In this document: positions 55,583 to 64,000 of the stretch, piece after piece
Layout of the letters: each line of letters starts with the position of its first letter
Numbering within the stretch: the stretch's first letter is position 1
Source of the DNA: CAWFFV01 sp963814985
Lineage (GTDB): Bacteria; Chloroflexota; Ktedonobacteria; Ktedonobacterales; Ktedonobacteraceae
Direction: 5' to 3'
DNA: 64,000 nt
Assembly: GCA_963814985.1 (NCBI GenBank)
Contig: CAWFFV010000013.1
Span: forward strand, 1 to 64,000
Program-made: the position numbers and the translations under genes
The notes under the pieces: model-generated
Database searches by the model: none
The model's input: only the letters and a program-made list of their open reading frames with translations
Told to the model about the DNA's origin: nothing

Positions 55583-56680
55583 ATGGATACACAGGATAAC
55601 AGAACCAAATATGTTTCACCAGAGGTCATGGTTCCCGATACAGGTGCCATCCCTCCACCACCTGATCTCCTCATTGAAGATCTACCAACCACTAAACCAG
55701 ACTCCAATCAACAGGAGAAGCGAGCATCATCTACGCCCCTACAAGATTCTTTGAAACGGTTGGGACGAGATAAGCGTGCAGTAGTCAGCATTGCTATACT
55801 TCTCCTTTTCGTGATTATCCCTATCATCGGTCCAACAATCTATCAACATATCGGTGGTATCTACCAAAGCCCTGTCAATGGTCCGGTCGACCCAAACCAA
55901 TATCACAGCTACACCCATCAAGAACTCACACGCCTGGATGAGGGACCTTCAGCTCAGTATTGGCTCGGCACAGATGACCTCGGGCGCGATCAACTTGCAA
56001 GGCTGATGCAGGGTATGCTCATCTCTTTAACAGTTGCTATCCTGGTCGAAGTGGTAGATATCGGGTTGGGCATTCTCGTTGGAGTGCTGGCTGGTTACTA
56101 CGGAGGTTGGATTGACCAACTCTTAGCACGCTTCACTGACCTGATGTTCGCCTTCCCCGGTCTACTTTTCGTCATTCTACTCACTGGTATCTTCGGCTCC
56201 ACGGCCGATACAGCTTTAAGTGGCATACCAGTCATAGGCCCAAATGGAAATGCGCGTCTCGTACTGGTTTCACTCGCTCTGGCCTTCACGGCCTGGCCTC
56301 TCATGGCACGCTACGTACGTGGGCAAACGCTCCAACTCAAAGAGCAACAATTTGTTGAAGCAGCACGAACTGCGGGTACAGGCAATACTCGCATTATCCT
56401 GCGCCACATCATTCCTAACCTCTTCAGTATCGTATTCATCGCATCAACGCTAAATATGGCTGGCACCATCATCGGTGAGGCAGGTCTAAGCTTACTTGGC
56501 CTCGGGGTACAGCCTCCCGGATCTAGCATTGGGTTGATGATATCAGACGCAACACAGAACCTGGAGACGTATCCCTGGGAAGTACTCCTCCCAAGTATTG
56601 TACTCGCAATCATTGTATTAGCATTCACCTTCCTGGGTGATGGCCTACGTGACGCCTTCGATCCTCGATCAAAAGACTAG
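55583..56680 (+). CDS. dppC: Peptide ABC transporter permease (DppC/OppC type)
   Basis: 365 residues. A long polar N-terminus of about 60 residues with several Pro precedes the first membrane helix. HWLGTDDLGRD-like YWLGTDDLGRDQLARLM and the EAA loop QFVEAARTAGTGNTRIILRH are standard for DppC. Six membrane helices. Seventeen bases separate it from the first ATPase gene. Confidence 0.93.
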   Translation: MDTQDNRTKYVSPEVMVPDTGAIPPPPDLLIEDLPTTKPDSNQQEKRASSTPLQDSLKRLGRDKRAVVSIAILLLFVIIPIIGPTIYQHIGGIYQSPVNGPVDPNQYHSYTHQELTRLDEGPSAQYWLGTDDLGRDQLARLMQGMLISLTVAILVEVVDIGLGILVGVLAGYYGGWIDQLLARFTDLMFAFPGLLFVILLTGIFGSTADTALSGIPVIGPNGNARLVLVSLALAFTAWPLMARYVRGQTLQLKEQQFVEAARTAGTGNTRIILRHIIPNLFSIVFIASTLNMAGTIIGEAGLSLLGLGVQPPGSSIGLMISDATQNLETYPWEVLLPSIVLAIIVLAFTFLGDGLRDAFDPRSKD

Positions 56681-56697
56681 TAAGGGGAGAAATAGAG

Positions 56698-57677
56698 ATG
56701 GCAGCAAATTTGCTGGAAGTCAATAATCTTAAAACCTACTTCTTTACACGAGGTGGTGTAGTGAAGGCAGTAGACGACGTCTCATTCGTAATGAAGTCTG
56801 GTGAAACACTGGGTGTAGTGGGTGAGAGCGGTTGCGGCAAGAGTGTTACCGCTCTCTCTGTTATGCGTCTGGTTGCTAATCCTCCTGGGAAGATTGTGGG
56901 TGGTGAAATTAACTTTAATGGTGAGAATATCCTGGAGAAGAACCAGGAAGAGTTGACCAACCTACGTGGTAGCAAGATCTCTATGATCTTCCAGGACCCG
57001 ATGACTTCCCTCAACCCTGTCTTCACTGTAGGCTATCAGATTGCAGAAACAGTGAAACGCCACCGTAAAGGTGTTACGAACGATCAGGCCTGGAACCGCG
57101 CAACGGAGATGCTGGATCTGGTACGTATACCCGATGCAAAGCGCCGGGCCAAAAACTATCCACATGAGTTTAGTGGTGGGATGCGTCAGCGCGTGATGAT
57201 CGCCATTGCCCTGGCTTGCAATCCACAATTGCTGATTGCCGATGAACCAACTACGGCCCTGGATGTGACCATCCAGGCACAGGTTCTTGAACTGATGAAG
57301 GGACTTTCGCAAGAGTTCGGCACCGCCGTAATGCTGATTACCCACGATCTTGGTGTTGTTGCAGGAACATGCCAACATGTAAATGTGATGTACGCAGGGC
57401 ACGTTGTGGAATTCGGCATCCGTCAAGCAACTCTTTGAAACCCCCGCGCATCCATACACAGTCGGACTCCTTCAGTCTATTCCCCGCGTTGATGAGAAAC
57501 GTGGGACCAAGCTCACCCCGATTGGGGGACAGCCACCCGACCTCACAAATCCTCCTGTTGGATGCCCTTACGTTTCGCGTTGCCCCAAAGTGCAAAGCCG
57601 TTGTCGCCAGGAGCGACCTGAATTGAATGCGTGTAGGCCGTGGTGAGCAAATCGCGGCATGCTTCTATCCCAACTAA
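56698..57677 (+). CDS. dppD: Peptide ABC transporter ATPase (DppD/OppD type), two frameshifts
   Basis: Walker A GESGCGKSVTALS, signature FSGGMRQRVMIA, Walker B LLIADEPTTALDV and His-loop VMLITHDLGVVA are intact in the first frame, which stops at 57438 after HVVEFG. The +1 frame then gives SVKQLFETPAHPYTVGLLQ and the oligopeptide-transport C-terminal Cys motif (VGCPYVSRCPKVQSRC). A second +1 shift near 57620-57630 restores VGRGEQIAACFYPN and the stop at 57675-57677. So two extra bases, near 57414-57420 and 57620-57630. Repaired length is 325, normal. The start follows AAGGGGAGAAA. Confidence 0.88.
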
Positions 57678-57692
57678 GGTGAAGAGGAAGAT

Positions 57693-58697
57693 ATGGTACA
57701 AGAAGTCAAAACGCCCAAAACAACAGGGACAACTCTGGTTGATGTAAAGGGCTTAAAAGTCCACTTCCCTATTAAGGGGGGACTGTTTGGTCGTACAGTA
57801 GCTAATGTCAAGGCAGTCGATGGCGTTGATCTCTTTATCCGTCAGGGCGAGACACTTGGACTGGTCGGTGAAAGTGGGTGTGGCAAGTCGACAACAGGCC
57901 GCGCTATCCTTCAGTTGATCAAGCCAACAGCTGGAAGCGTCAAGCTGGATGGCGTTGAACTAACGCAACTTTCTTCCAGTGAAATACGCCAGAAGCGGGT
58001 AGCGATGCAAATGGTGTTCCAGGACCCTTATGCTTCACTTGATCCTCGCTACACTGTCGGACAGATCATTTCAGAACCATTAGAGAACTTCAACCACAGG
58101 AGTCCTAAACAGATTCGCGATGAGGTAGCCGGCTTATTGGAAGTTGTAGGCCTGAATCCTCAATCCATCAGCCGCTTCCCCCACGAGTTTAGTGGTGGAC
58201 AACGTCAGCGTATTGGCATTGCACGAGCACTGGCACTCCATCCATCATTTATTGTGGCTGACGAGCCAGTTTCCGCACTGGATGTCTCAATCCAGGCACA
58301 GGTACTCAACCTCTTACAGGATTTACAGGAGAAGTTTGGCCTCACCTACCTGTTTGTAGCTCACAATCTCTCGGTGGTAAAACATATCAGCGATCGTGTA
58401 GCAGTCATGTACCTTGGACGTGTCGTAGAGTTAGCTAAAAGCGAAGACTTGTATGAGATACCTTTGCATCCCTATACACAGGCGCTTCTCTCTGCTATTC
58501 CGGTACCAGATCCAGAGATTGAGTCCAAAAGGAAACGCATCATTCTGGAAGGTGATGTACCCAGCCCCGTCAACCCACCAAGTGGTTGCAACTTCCACCC
58601 ACGCTGTTGGAAAGCTCAGGCGATTTGTCGTGAGGTGATCCCATCATTGGAAGAAAAACAGACTAACCACTTTGCTGCCTGCCATTTTCCTGGCTAG
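57693..58697 (+). CDS. dppF: Peptide ABC transporter ATPase (DppF/OppF type)
   Basis: 334 residues, intact. Walker A GESGCGKSTTGRAIL, Q-loop MVFQDPYASLDPR, signature FSGGQRQRIGIARAL, Walker B IVADEPVSALDVS, His-loop YLFVAHNLSVV and the C-terminal CNFHPRCWKAQAIC motif of oligopeptide ATPases. It pairs with DppD to power the importer. Converges on the minus-strand response regulator with a 10-bp gap. Confidence 0.95.
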   Translation: MVQEVKTPKTTGTTLVDVKGLKVHFPIKGGLFGRTVANVKAVDGVDLFIRQGETLGLVGESGCGKSTTGRAILQLIKPTAGSVKLDGVELTQLSSSEIRQKRVAMQMVFQDPYASLDPRYTVGQIISEPLENFNHRSPKQIRDEVAGLLEVVGLNPQSISRFPHEFSGGQRQRIGIARALALHPSFIVADEPVSALDVSIQAQVLNLLQDLQEKFGLTYLFVAHNLSVVKHISDRVAVMYLGRVVELAKSEDLYEIPLHPYTQALLSAIPVPDPEIESKRKRIILEGDVPSPVNPPSGCNFHPRCWKAQAICREVIPSLEEKQTNHFAACHFPG

Positions 58698-58707
58698 GAG
58701 GCAGAGG

Positions 58708-59130
58708 TTATACACGCGTACGGCGTTCAAGACGCTTGATACGCGCAAGTAATCGGATGCGCGCCTTCAAATGGTGCGCATCAAATGGCTTGACCACATA
58801 ATCATCAGCCCCCGCATCAAAACCCGCTACTTTATCTTGTAAGGTTGTAAGTGAGGTAAGTAACATAATGGGAAGATGACGAAGTGTAGATCCATCGCGT
58901 ACATAGCGACAAAGCTCCAGCCCATCCTCCTGACCAACAATGACTTCAGAAATCAGGATGTCTGGCAGCAATATATTGAGGCACACTTTTGCCTCTTTTA
59001 CCGATGCCACACAAGATACTGCAAATCCGTTATCTAATATATGTTGCATTTTTTCGTGTGTGCTCGGATCATTATCTACAAAAAGAATGTTTAATCTACG
59101 CAATACCTGTGGCTCACGCGCTATTCGCAC
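58708..59130 (-). CDS. Stand-alone receiver domain with Glu at the phosphorylation site
   Basis: 140 residues from GTG 59130. A response-regulator receiver fold: ILFVDNDPSTHEKM (first acidic residue kept, second changed to Asn), MLLTSLTT (Thr/Ser) and DDYVVKPFDAHHLKARI (Lys). At the phospho-acceptor place the sequence is PDILISEVIVGQEDGLEL, with Glu62 where Asp is expected. It may be a phosphorylation-independent or constitutively 'on' receiver. It has no output domain. The receiver gene at 59260-59706 lies just upstream on the same strand. Confidence 0.82.
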   Translation of the reverse strand: MRIAREPQVLRRLNILFVDNDPSTHEKMQHILDNGFAVSCVASVKEAKVCLNILLPDILISEVIVGQEDGLELCRYVRDGSTLRHLPIMLLTSLTTLQDKVAGFDAGADDYVVKPFDAHHLKARIRLLARIKRLERRTRV

Positions 59131-59259
59131 TAAAAAACCATGAAGACGGTACGCTTCCTCCCCATCAAGAACAAAAGGGAGGCATCACCCCTACACTAGA
59201 GTAATCTCTTTCGTAAAGTAGAGTACACGAGCGACAGATGTGATTGTTCTGCTCAATTC

Positions 59260-59706
59260 CTAATCTCGCTCTGCCTGTGTCTGTACCAGAAAATCGGTAC
59301 GACGTTGGCGATCCGCTGATGTCAGATGTAACACACGATCGATAGCTGCATTTAAAGCACTGGGCTTAAATGGTTTCATGAGGTATTCGTCTGCCCCCGA
59401 AAGTAAGCCCGTTATTTGATCTTCATCACGTGTCATCGCACTCAAAATGATCAATGGTGTTTGCGCTGTCCGTGCATCTCCACGCAAACAACGCACCAAC
59501 TGATAGCCGTCCATCCGTGGCATCTTCACATCAATAATCACACAATCGGGACGTTCATCATAGATGCGCTCTAGCCCTTGTACACCATCGTAAGCAACAA
59601 TGACCTGATACGTCCCTTGCAAATTCACAGCATACTTGATGAGTTCCACAATGGTCGGATTGTCGTCAATAACCAATACTTTCTTTATTTCATTCCCGCT
59701 GCTCAT
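59260..59706 (-). CDS. Single-domain response regulator
   Basis: 148 residues from ATG 59706 (GAGGGG upstream; a longer start at 59733 is less likely). A normal receiver: VLVIDDNPTIVELI, phospho-acceptor Asp59 in CVIIDVKMPRMDGYQL, ILSAMTRD and EYLMKPFKPSAL. No output domain; a short charged tail follows. No histidine kinase is nearby, so its partner is unknown. The second receiver gene starts 130 bp downstream. Confidence 0.9.
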   Translation of the reverse strand: MSSGNEIKKVLVIDDNPTIVELIKYAVNLQGTYQVIVAYDGVQGLERIYDERPDCVIIDVKMPRMDGYQLVRCLRGDARTAQTPLIILSAMTRDEDQITGLLSGADEYLMKPFKPSALNAAIDRVLHLTSADRQRRTDFLVQTQAERD

Positions 59707-59911
59707 ATGGCTACCCCTCGCAAAGCACTGCACAACGTACTGGCCACAAATTCCCAGAAAGGTTCTTGTACTTCAGTATTGTAACACAGTTATGTGCTGC
59801 TGCCAACTCACCCTATCTTCTATACTACTCGCATTATGCACATCAGGTCTTACGCCATATGTTAAAATACATGGGATAGCATACCTACTACGTAGCAGAA
59901 GGGAGATTGAG

Positions 59912-60929
59912 ATGCTCGATCGCTATTCACGGCAAACGTTGTTTGGTCCCATCGGGAAGGAAGGACAGGAACGTTTACGAGCCGCGTCCGTGACTATCGT
60001 AGGATGTGGTGCCCTGGGTACAGTTCTCGCCAATAACCTGGGCCGCGCTGGTATTGGTCGTCTGGTTATTGCTGATCGTGACTACATTGAACTGAACAAT
60101 TTACAACGACAGATATTGTTTGACGAGGACGATATAACACGACACTTACCTAAAGCAGTCGCTGCCGCAGAGAAGTTGCATCGTATAAACAGCGATATCA
60201 AGGTAGAAGCTCTGGTAGAGGACATCAATGCCGACGGCATTGAGTCATTAGTGAACGATACCGACCTTGTGCTCGATGCAACGGACAATTTTGAGACTCG
60301 CTACCTTCTCAATGATGTGTGTGTAAAGCACCAACGTCCCTGGATCTACAGTGGAGTGATAGCTTCCTATGGCACAACCATGAATATTCTTCCCCATGAT
60401 ACGCCCTGTCTACGCTGTATCTTTCCTGAAATGCCTCTCCCAGGTATAACACCCACCTGCGATACAGCCGGTGTACTCAACGGCATTGTAGGCGCTATCA
60501 CCGGGATCGCTTCGACCGAGGCGATCAAAATTCTGCTGAAGAGTGAGAAGACCAGTCGAGATATGGTGTGGCTGGATGTATGGGAAAATACCTTTGATCG
60601 TATCGAGTTACCACGCCAGCCAGATTGCCCCACATGTGGACAACATCAGTACGAGTTCCTGGATTTCGCTGAGTGGCACCAGGAGTACCAGTCTCTGTGG
60701 GCGAAATGCTGTACAGGTACGTATCAGTAGAAGTGGGATCAAGCTGGATTTTCCTGCGCTTGCTGAACGACTACGACCAGTTGGCATAGTAAACTATAAT
60801 GAGTTTTTGCTGCACTTCACGGTGGATGCCTATGAAATGACGGTTTTTCCTGATGCACGCGCCATCATTAAAGGAACCGATGATGAACAAATTGCACGCT
60901 CTATCTACGCTCGCTATATAGGTATGTGA
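59912..60929 (+). CDS. ThiF/MoeB/HesA-family adenylyltransferase, frameshifted
   Basis: E1-like enzyme that adenylates the C-terminal Gly of a ubiquitin-fold sulfur carrier (ThiS or MoaD). Motifs: RYSRQTLFGPIGKEGQERL, Rossmann TIVGCGALGTVLANNLGRAG, NNLQRQILFDEDD, Zn ligands CLRC ... CPTCG, and the reactive Cys in TPTCDTAGVLNGI. The first frame stops at 60730; the +1 frame continues with TSLCGRNAVQVRI and ends IKGTDDEQIARSIYARYIG at 60929. One extra base near 60657-60690 explains it. The repaired 338 residues match thiF/moeB proteins with an additional C-terminal segment. No thi or moa partner gene lies in the window. ATG 59912 follows GAAGGGAG. Confidence 0.85.
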
Positions 60930-60935
60930 TACGGA

Positions 60936-60964
60936 TTGTATTCAGCATAATCCGTTGTTATAAT
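60936..60964 (+). promoter_or_regulatory. Predicted promoter of metG
   Basis: TTGTAT (60936-60941), 17-bp spacer, perfect TATAAT (60959-60964). The metG ATG is at 61083, leaving a leader of about 112 nt in which I see no T-box. Confidence 0.6.
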
Positions 60965-61082
60965 ACTGATACCTGGCCTCACCCACTTTACTCTGCCACC
61001 GGAGAAATGTGCACGGAAGGTTGAATAGTCCTCCCCATGCATGGCTCTATCCTTTCACAAGGTAAGGGAGATTCGATATACT

Positions 61083-62748
61083 ATGAACGAACATATTCTT
61101 GTCTGCGTTGCCTGGCCGTATGCAAAAAGCTCCACTCATGTTGGACAGATCGTTGGCGCATACCTGCCAGCAGACACATTCGCACGCTATCACCGCATGG
61201 CCGGAAACCACGTTCTGATGGTTTCTGGCAGCGATGAACATGGAACACCAATTCTTGTTGACGCCGAACGCCAGGGTATTACCCCCCGAGAATTTGTAGC
61301 AAACTATCATCGTCAGATTTGTGAAATCTGGGATAAATTGGGTATGTCCTGGGATCTCTACACAGAAACCGGCACGGCTAATCACTATCGCATTACGCAA
61401 GATTTCTTTTTGACGCTCTACGATAAGGGTTATATCTTTAAGGATACGATGCTCTCTCCTTACTGCCCAACCGATCGCCGTTTCTTGCCCGATCGCTATA
61501 CAGAAGGAACATGCCCTCTCTGCGGCAATCTATCAGCACGCGGCGACCAGTGCGATAACTGCGGTCATACTCTCGACCCGGTCGATCTGATTGATGCCAG
61601 GTGTCGCCTTTGCGGAAGTCAGAATAGTAAGCTGGAGATGCGCCAGACTGATCACTTTTTCCTGGATTTGCCCAAACTACAGGAACCTCTGATGCAATGG
61701 TTATCGCAAGACAAGAGTCATTGGCGGCAGAATACACTCTGGTTTCGCGATGAACTGGTTAAAAGAGGGCTTGCGTGCTCGTGCTATTACCCGTGATCTG
61801 GACTGGGGGGTGCCCATTCCATTAGAGGGATACGAGAATAAACGTATCTATGTGTGGTTTGATGCTGTGATTGGCTACTTCTCAGCTTCGGTTGAGTGGG
61901 CTGAAAAACAGGGAACACCGGAAGCCTGGAAGATATGGTGGGTCCCTGAACAGACCCAACCGCCAGTAAAATCCTACTACTTTATCGGCAAGGATAATAT
62001 CCCCTTCCACACTATTATCTGGCCTGCAATGCTGTTGGGTTACGGCAATCGTAACCTGCCTTATGATGTGCCTGCAAATGAGTTTATGACGATGAGTGGG
62101 GCCAAGGCATCGAGCAGCCGTGGCAATGTGATCTGGACACGCGAAGTGCTGGAACGCTACAATGCAGACACACTCCGTTATTACCTCTCGGCCACAGCGC
62201 CAGAGGGTCGCGATACCGACTTTACCTTTGAAGAGATGATCCGCCGCAACAACGATGAACTCGTGGCAACCTACGGGAATGTTGTTCATCGTACGTTGAC
62301 TTTCTTGCAGAGTAAGTTTGGTGGTGTGGTACCACAACCGCAAGATTTGCGTGAAGCTGATCGCGAAATCTTAGCAGAGCTAGAGCGCGGTTTCGGATTG
62401 GTAGGCCATAATATTGCACTTTGCCACTTCAAGGATGGATTGAATGCGGCGATGTCTGTGGCACGTGCCGCTAATCGCTATCTGGATGAACAGGCACCCT
62501 GGAAACAAATTAAGGTTGACCGCGAGGCAGCAGCAACGACAATCTATGTCATGCTTCAGGTCATCAGTGGCCTGCACATCCTGTTCTGCCCTTACCTGCC
62601 CTTCTCCTCACAAAAGTTGCACGGCTACCTGGGCTTTGAAGGTGATGTAAGCAAGGTACATTGGCATAATCAGACAGTCCCAGCAGGTATTACGTTGCCA
62701 ACACCAACGTTACTCTTCCCAAAGTTGGAGGACCCCGTAACAGTATAG
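61083..62748 (+). CDS. metG: Methionyl-tRNA synthetase, frameshifted
   Basis: Charges tRNA-Met. Motifs: WPYAKSSTHVGQIVGAYLPA (the HIGH box is HVGQ, residues 19-22), zinc knuckles CPLCGNLSARGDQCDNCG and CRLCG, LDWGVPIPLEG, RIYVWFDAVIGYFSA, and SGAKASSSRGNVI for the KMSKS loop. The first frame stops at 61796; the second half is in the +1 frame from about 61750. One extra base in TTTCGCGATG near 61745-61753 is enough. Repaired length is 554. ATG 61083 is used because the family starts there. The anticodon-binding helical domain is complete; the extra C-terminal tRNA-binding domain of some MetRS is absent. Confidence 0.88.
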
Positions 62749-62751
62749 CAA

Positions 62752-62800
62752 AGCTATATGGTGCAGGTTGCCAATCCTGCCACCTGCACCATATAGCTCA
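62752..62800. terminator. Bidirectional terminator-like hairpin between metG and the ROK kinase
   Basis: AGCTATATGGTGCAGGT (62752-62768) pairs perfectly with ACCTGCACCATATAGCT (62782-62798), 17 bp and a 13-nt loop. It lies between convergent genes. No strong T run follows. Confidence 0.65.
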
Positions 62801-62813
62801 GCTTGTTGTCCTG

Positions 62814-63824
62814 TCACTTACTTATGGGTGGCTGAGATCCTGCGGCCTGTGCTCCCAGGCATGCGGCCCCGACAACTCCAGAAAAATCGCCCAGTTTTGC
62901 CCGAAGAATCGGTGTCTTTTTGGCAGGTGCGGAGAGGGCCGTAGTTCGCGCACGGTGAACTGCCGTTTCATAAAGAAGATCAATAGCTTCAACAACTCCC
63001 CCACCAAGGATAATACAGTCTGGATTGTAGAAATTGAGGATTGATCCCAGACCATACCCCAGGTAGGTTGCAGCTTCGGAGACCATTTCGATGACCAGCT
63101 CATCTTTTTGCTGGATAGCGCTGGCAAGGATGCCCGAACGAATGATACTCCCGTCTTCTTTGAGTTGGACGACAGTTTCAGCGGAGAGCACGGAGGGACG
63201 CCCATGATGTATTTCGGCCATGATTGCTTTTGTGATGGCTGTACGGGAGGCATAGGCCTCTAAACAGCCACGTCCGCCGCAGCCGCAAATCCGCCCACCA
63301 GCCTGAATTGTCATATGTCCAACTTCACCGGCTGTCCCTGTTAAGCCTGTATACATCTGCCCGTTCTGTACAATACCAGAACCGATCCCCGTTCCAACAA
63401 AGATGCAGACAAAATTGTTATAGCCGCTTCCAGCACCGTATAAATATTCTCCCAACGCGGCAACTTCAACATCATTGCCTACAGCCACAGGCTTACCAAA
63501 TTGCTTACTGAGGATACTTCCCAATGCCATGCCACGCACACCCAGGTTGGGAGCATCAATAATCACACCCGTTCGACGATCAACCTGACCCGCTGCGCCA
63601 ACACCTATTGCGGTAATTGTTGCACCGTTGGGCAGCTTTGCGGCATTGATGGCTGCCGTTGCAAGCTCGATAGTACGTTGCCCTACATAATCTTGTCCAC
63701 GTTGCGCACGAGTTCGCTTGCGTGCCGAGGAAATAATTTCGCCAGATGTTACGTCAACAACTGCTGCGAGGGTTTTGGTACCTCCCAGATCAATGCCCAG
63801 GGCATAGGCTTTTTGTTTCGGCAT
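62814..63824 (-). CDS. ROK-family sugar kinase (glucokinase-like)
   Basis: 336 residues. ATP-binding LGIDLGGTKTLAAVVD, ROK signature with VGTGIGSGIVQNGQ, AGEVGHMT and the zinc motif CGCGGRGCLEAYAS, and IILGGGVV. ROK kinases phosphorylate glucose, N-acetylmannosamine and other sugars; glucose is the most likely substrate here by the GEVGH pattern. It starts 7 bp after the stop of tsaD, so the two are co-transcribed. Confidence 0.92.
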   Translation of the reverse strand: MPKQKAYALGIDLGGTKTLAAVVDVTSGEIISSARKRTRAQRGQDYVGQRTIELATAAINAAKLPNGATITAIGVGAAGQVDRRTGVIIDAPNLGVRGMALGSILSKQFGKPVAVGNDVEVAALGEYLYGAGSGYNNFVCIFVGTGIGSGIVQNGQMYTGLTGTAGEVGHMTIQAGGRICGCGGRGCLEAYASRTAITKAIMAEIHHGRPSVLSAETVVQLKEDGSIIRSGILASAIQQKDELVIEMVSEAATYLGYGLGSILNFYNPDCIILGGGVVEAIDLLYETAVHRARTTALSAPAKKTPILRAKLGDFSGVVGAACLGAQAAGSQPPISK

Positions 63825-63831
63825 CCATTCC

Positions 63832-64000
63832 TCATTTCTTGAAAGGGAGACTCAATCCGGGATGAACATCAAGATCCAGACCATGTTGCTCACCCTGACA
63901 CAAATGGAAGAAAGCAGCACTGGCAATCATAGCAGCATTATCGGTACAATAGTCTATCGGTGGATAGCTGAGACGGATCTTGAGTGGTGCCAGCTCCTGC
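63832..64000 (-). CDS. tsaD: TsaD, tRNA threonylcarbamoyladenosine transferase, C-terminal end only
   Basis: The minus-strand frame open to the right edge ends at 63832. It reads LAPLKIRLSYPPIDYCTDNA, then AMIASAAFFHLCQ and LDLDVHPGLSLPF, the typical TsaD/Kae1 end (YCTDNAAMIA). TsaD makes t6A37 on ANN-decoding tRNAs. The rest of the gene lies outside the window. Co-transcribed with the ROK kinase. Confidence 0.88.
   Translation of the reverse strand, partial: QELAPLKIRLSYPPIDYCTDNAAMIASAAFFHLCQGEQHGLDLDVHPGLSLPFKK

Overview
The window is a 64 kb chromosomal piece of a bacterium of moderate G+C. The gene set points to the phylum Chloroflexota, most likely class Ktedonobacteria. This is an inference from gene content: several repeat-rich signalling proteins (NACHT-HEAT, kinase-WD40, XRE-TPR, TPR), MurT/GatD cell-wall amidation, a sigma-54 factor carrying a zinc ribbon, IS200/IS605-type TnpB and a caa3-type CtaG protein. 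No ribosomal protein or 16S rRNA gene is present to confirm it.

Layout. 1-4300: accessory region with an NYN-domain protein, two divergent XRE-TPR paralogues, a TnpB insertion and a small ribbon-helix-helix protein. 4685-11958 (minus): a membrane NACHT-HEAT protein followed after 19 bp by a Ser/Thr kinase with WD40 repeats. 12200-16990 (plus): envelope operon (family 3 glycosidase, small membrane protein, Wzx/MATE-like flippase, Gfo/Idh/MocA oxidoreductase). 17036-20163: membrane TIR protein, Aat, and a CtaG-like protein with a low-complexity tail. 20357-24378: glycerate kinase, RNase P RNA (minus), and queC-queD-queE for 7-deazaguanine synthesis. 24854-28394: heterodimeric ABC exporter. 28581-39621: housekeeping genes (selD-rnc-rpoN, rqcH, gmk-glpX, icd, topA). 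39686-40140: small relic of an IS200/IS605-type element. 40356-43596: murT-gatD and a ClpX-zinc-finger protein. 43709-50304: hpf, a small DUF6788-like protein, nrdR, and an operon of a TPR protein and two unknown proteins. 50489-58697: a peptide ABC transporter (two binding proteins, two permeases, two ATPases). 58708-63824 and the right edge: two response regulators, a ThiF/MoeB protein, metG, a ROK glucokinase and the end of tsaD.

The most striking global property is that many genes, including ones expected to be indispensable (topA, metG, rpoN, rqcH, aat), are interrupted by one-base frameshifts. I count about 15 across 12 genes. The sites share no slippery motif and several lie in homopolymer or purine-rich runs, so sequencing or assembly indels are the simplest reading. 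Frameshifted genes are annotated over their full reconstructed span with the window of the shift given.

The best candidates for something undescribed are three. First, a repeat family with conserved outer ends and unrelated perfect palindromic cores, seen twice, each time between convergent genes (21514-21653 and 35718-35840). Second, the membrane NACHT-HEAT plus kinase-WD40 module. Third, an alternating-pyrimidine palindrome laid exactly over the probable murT promoter.
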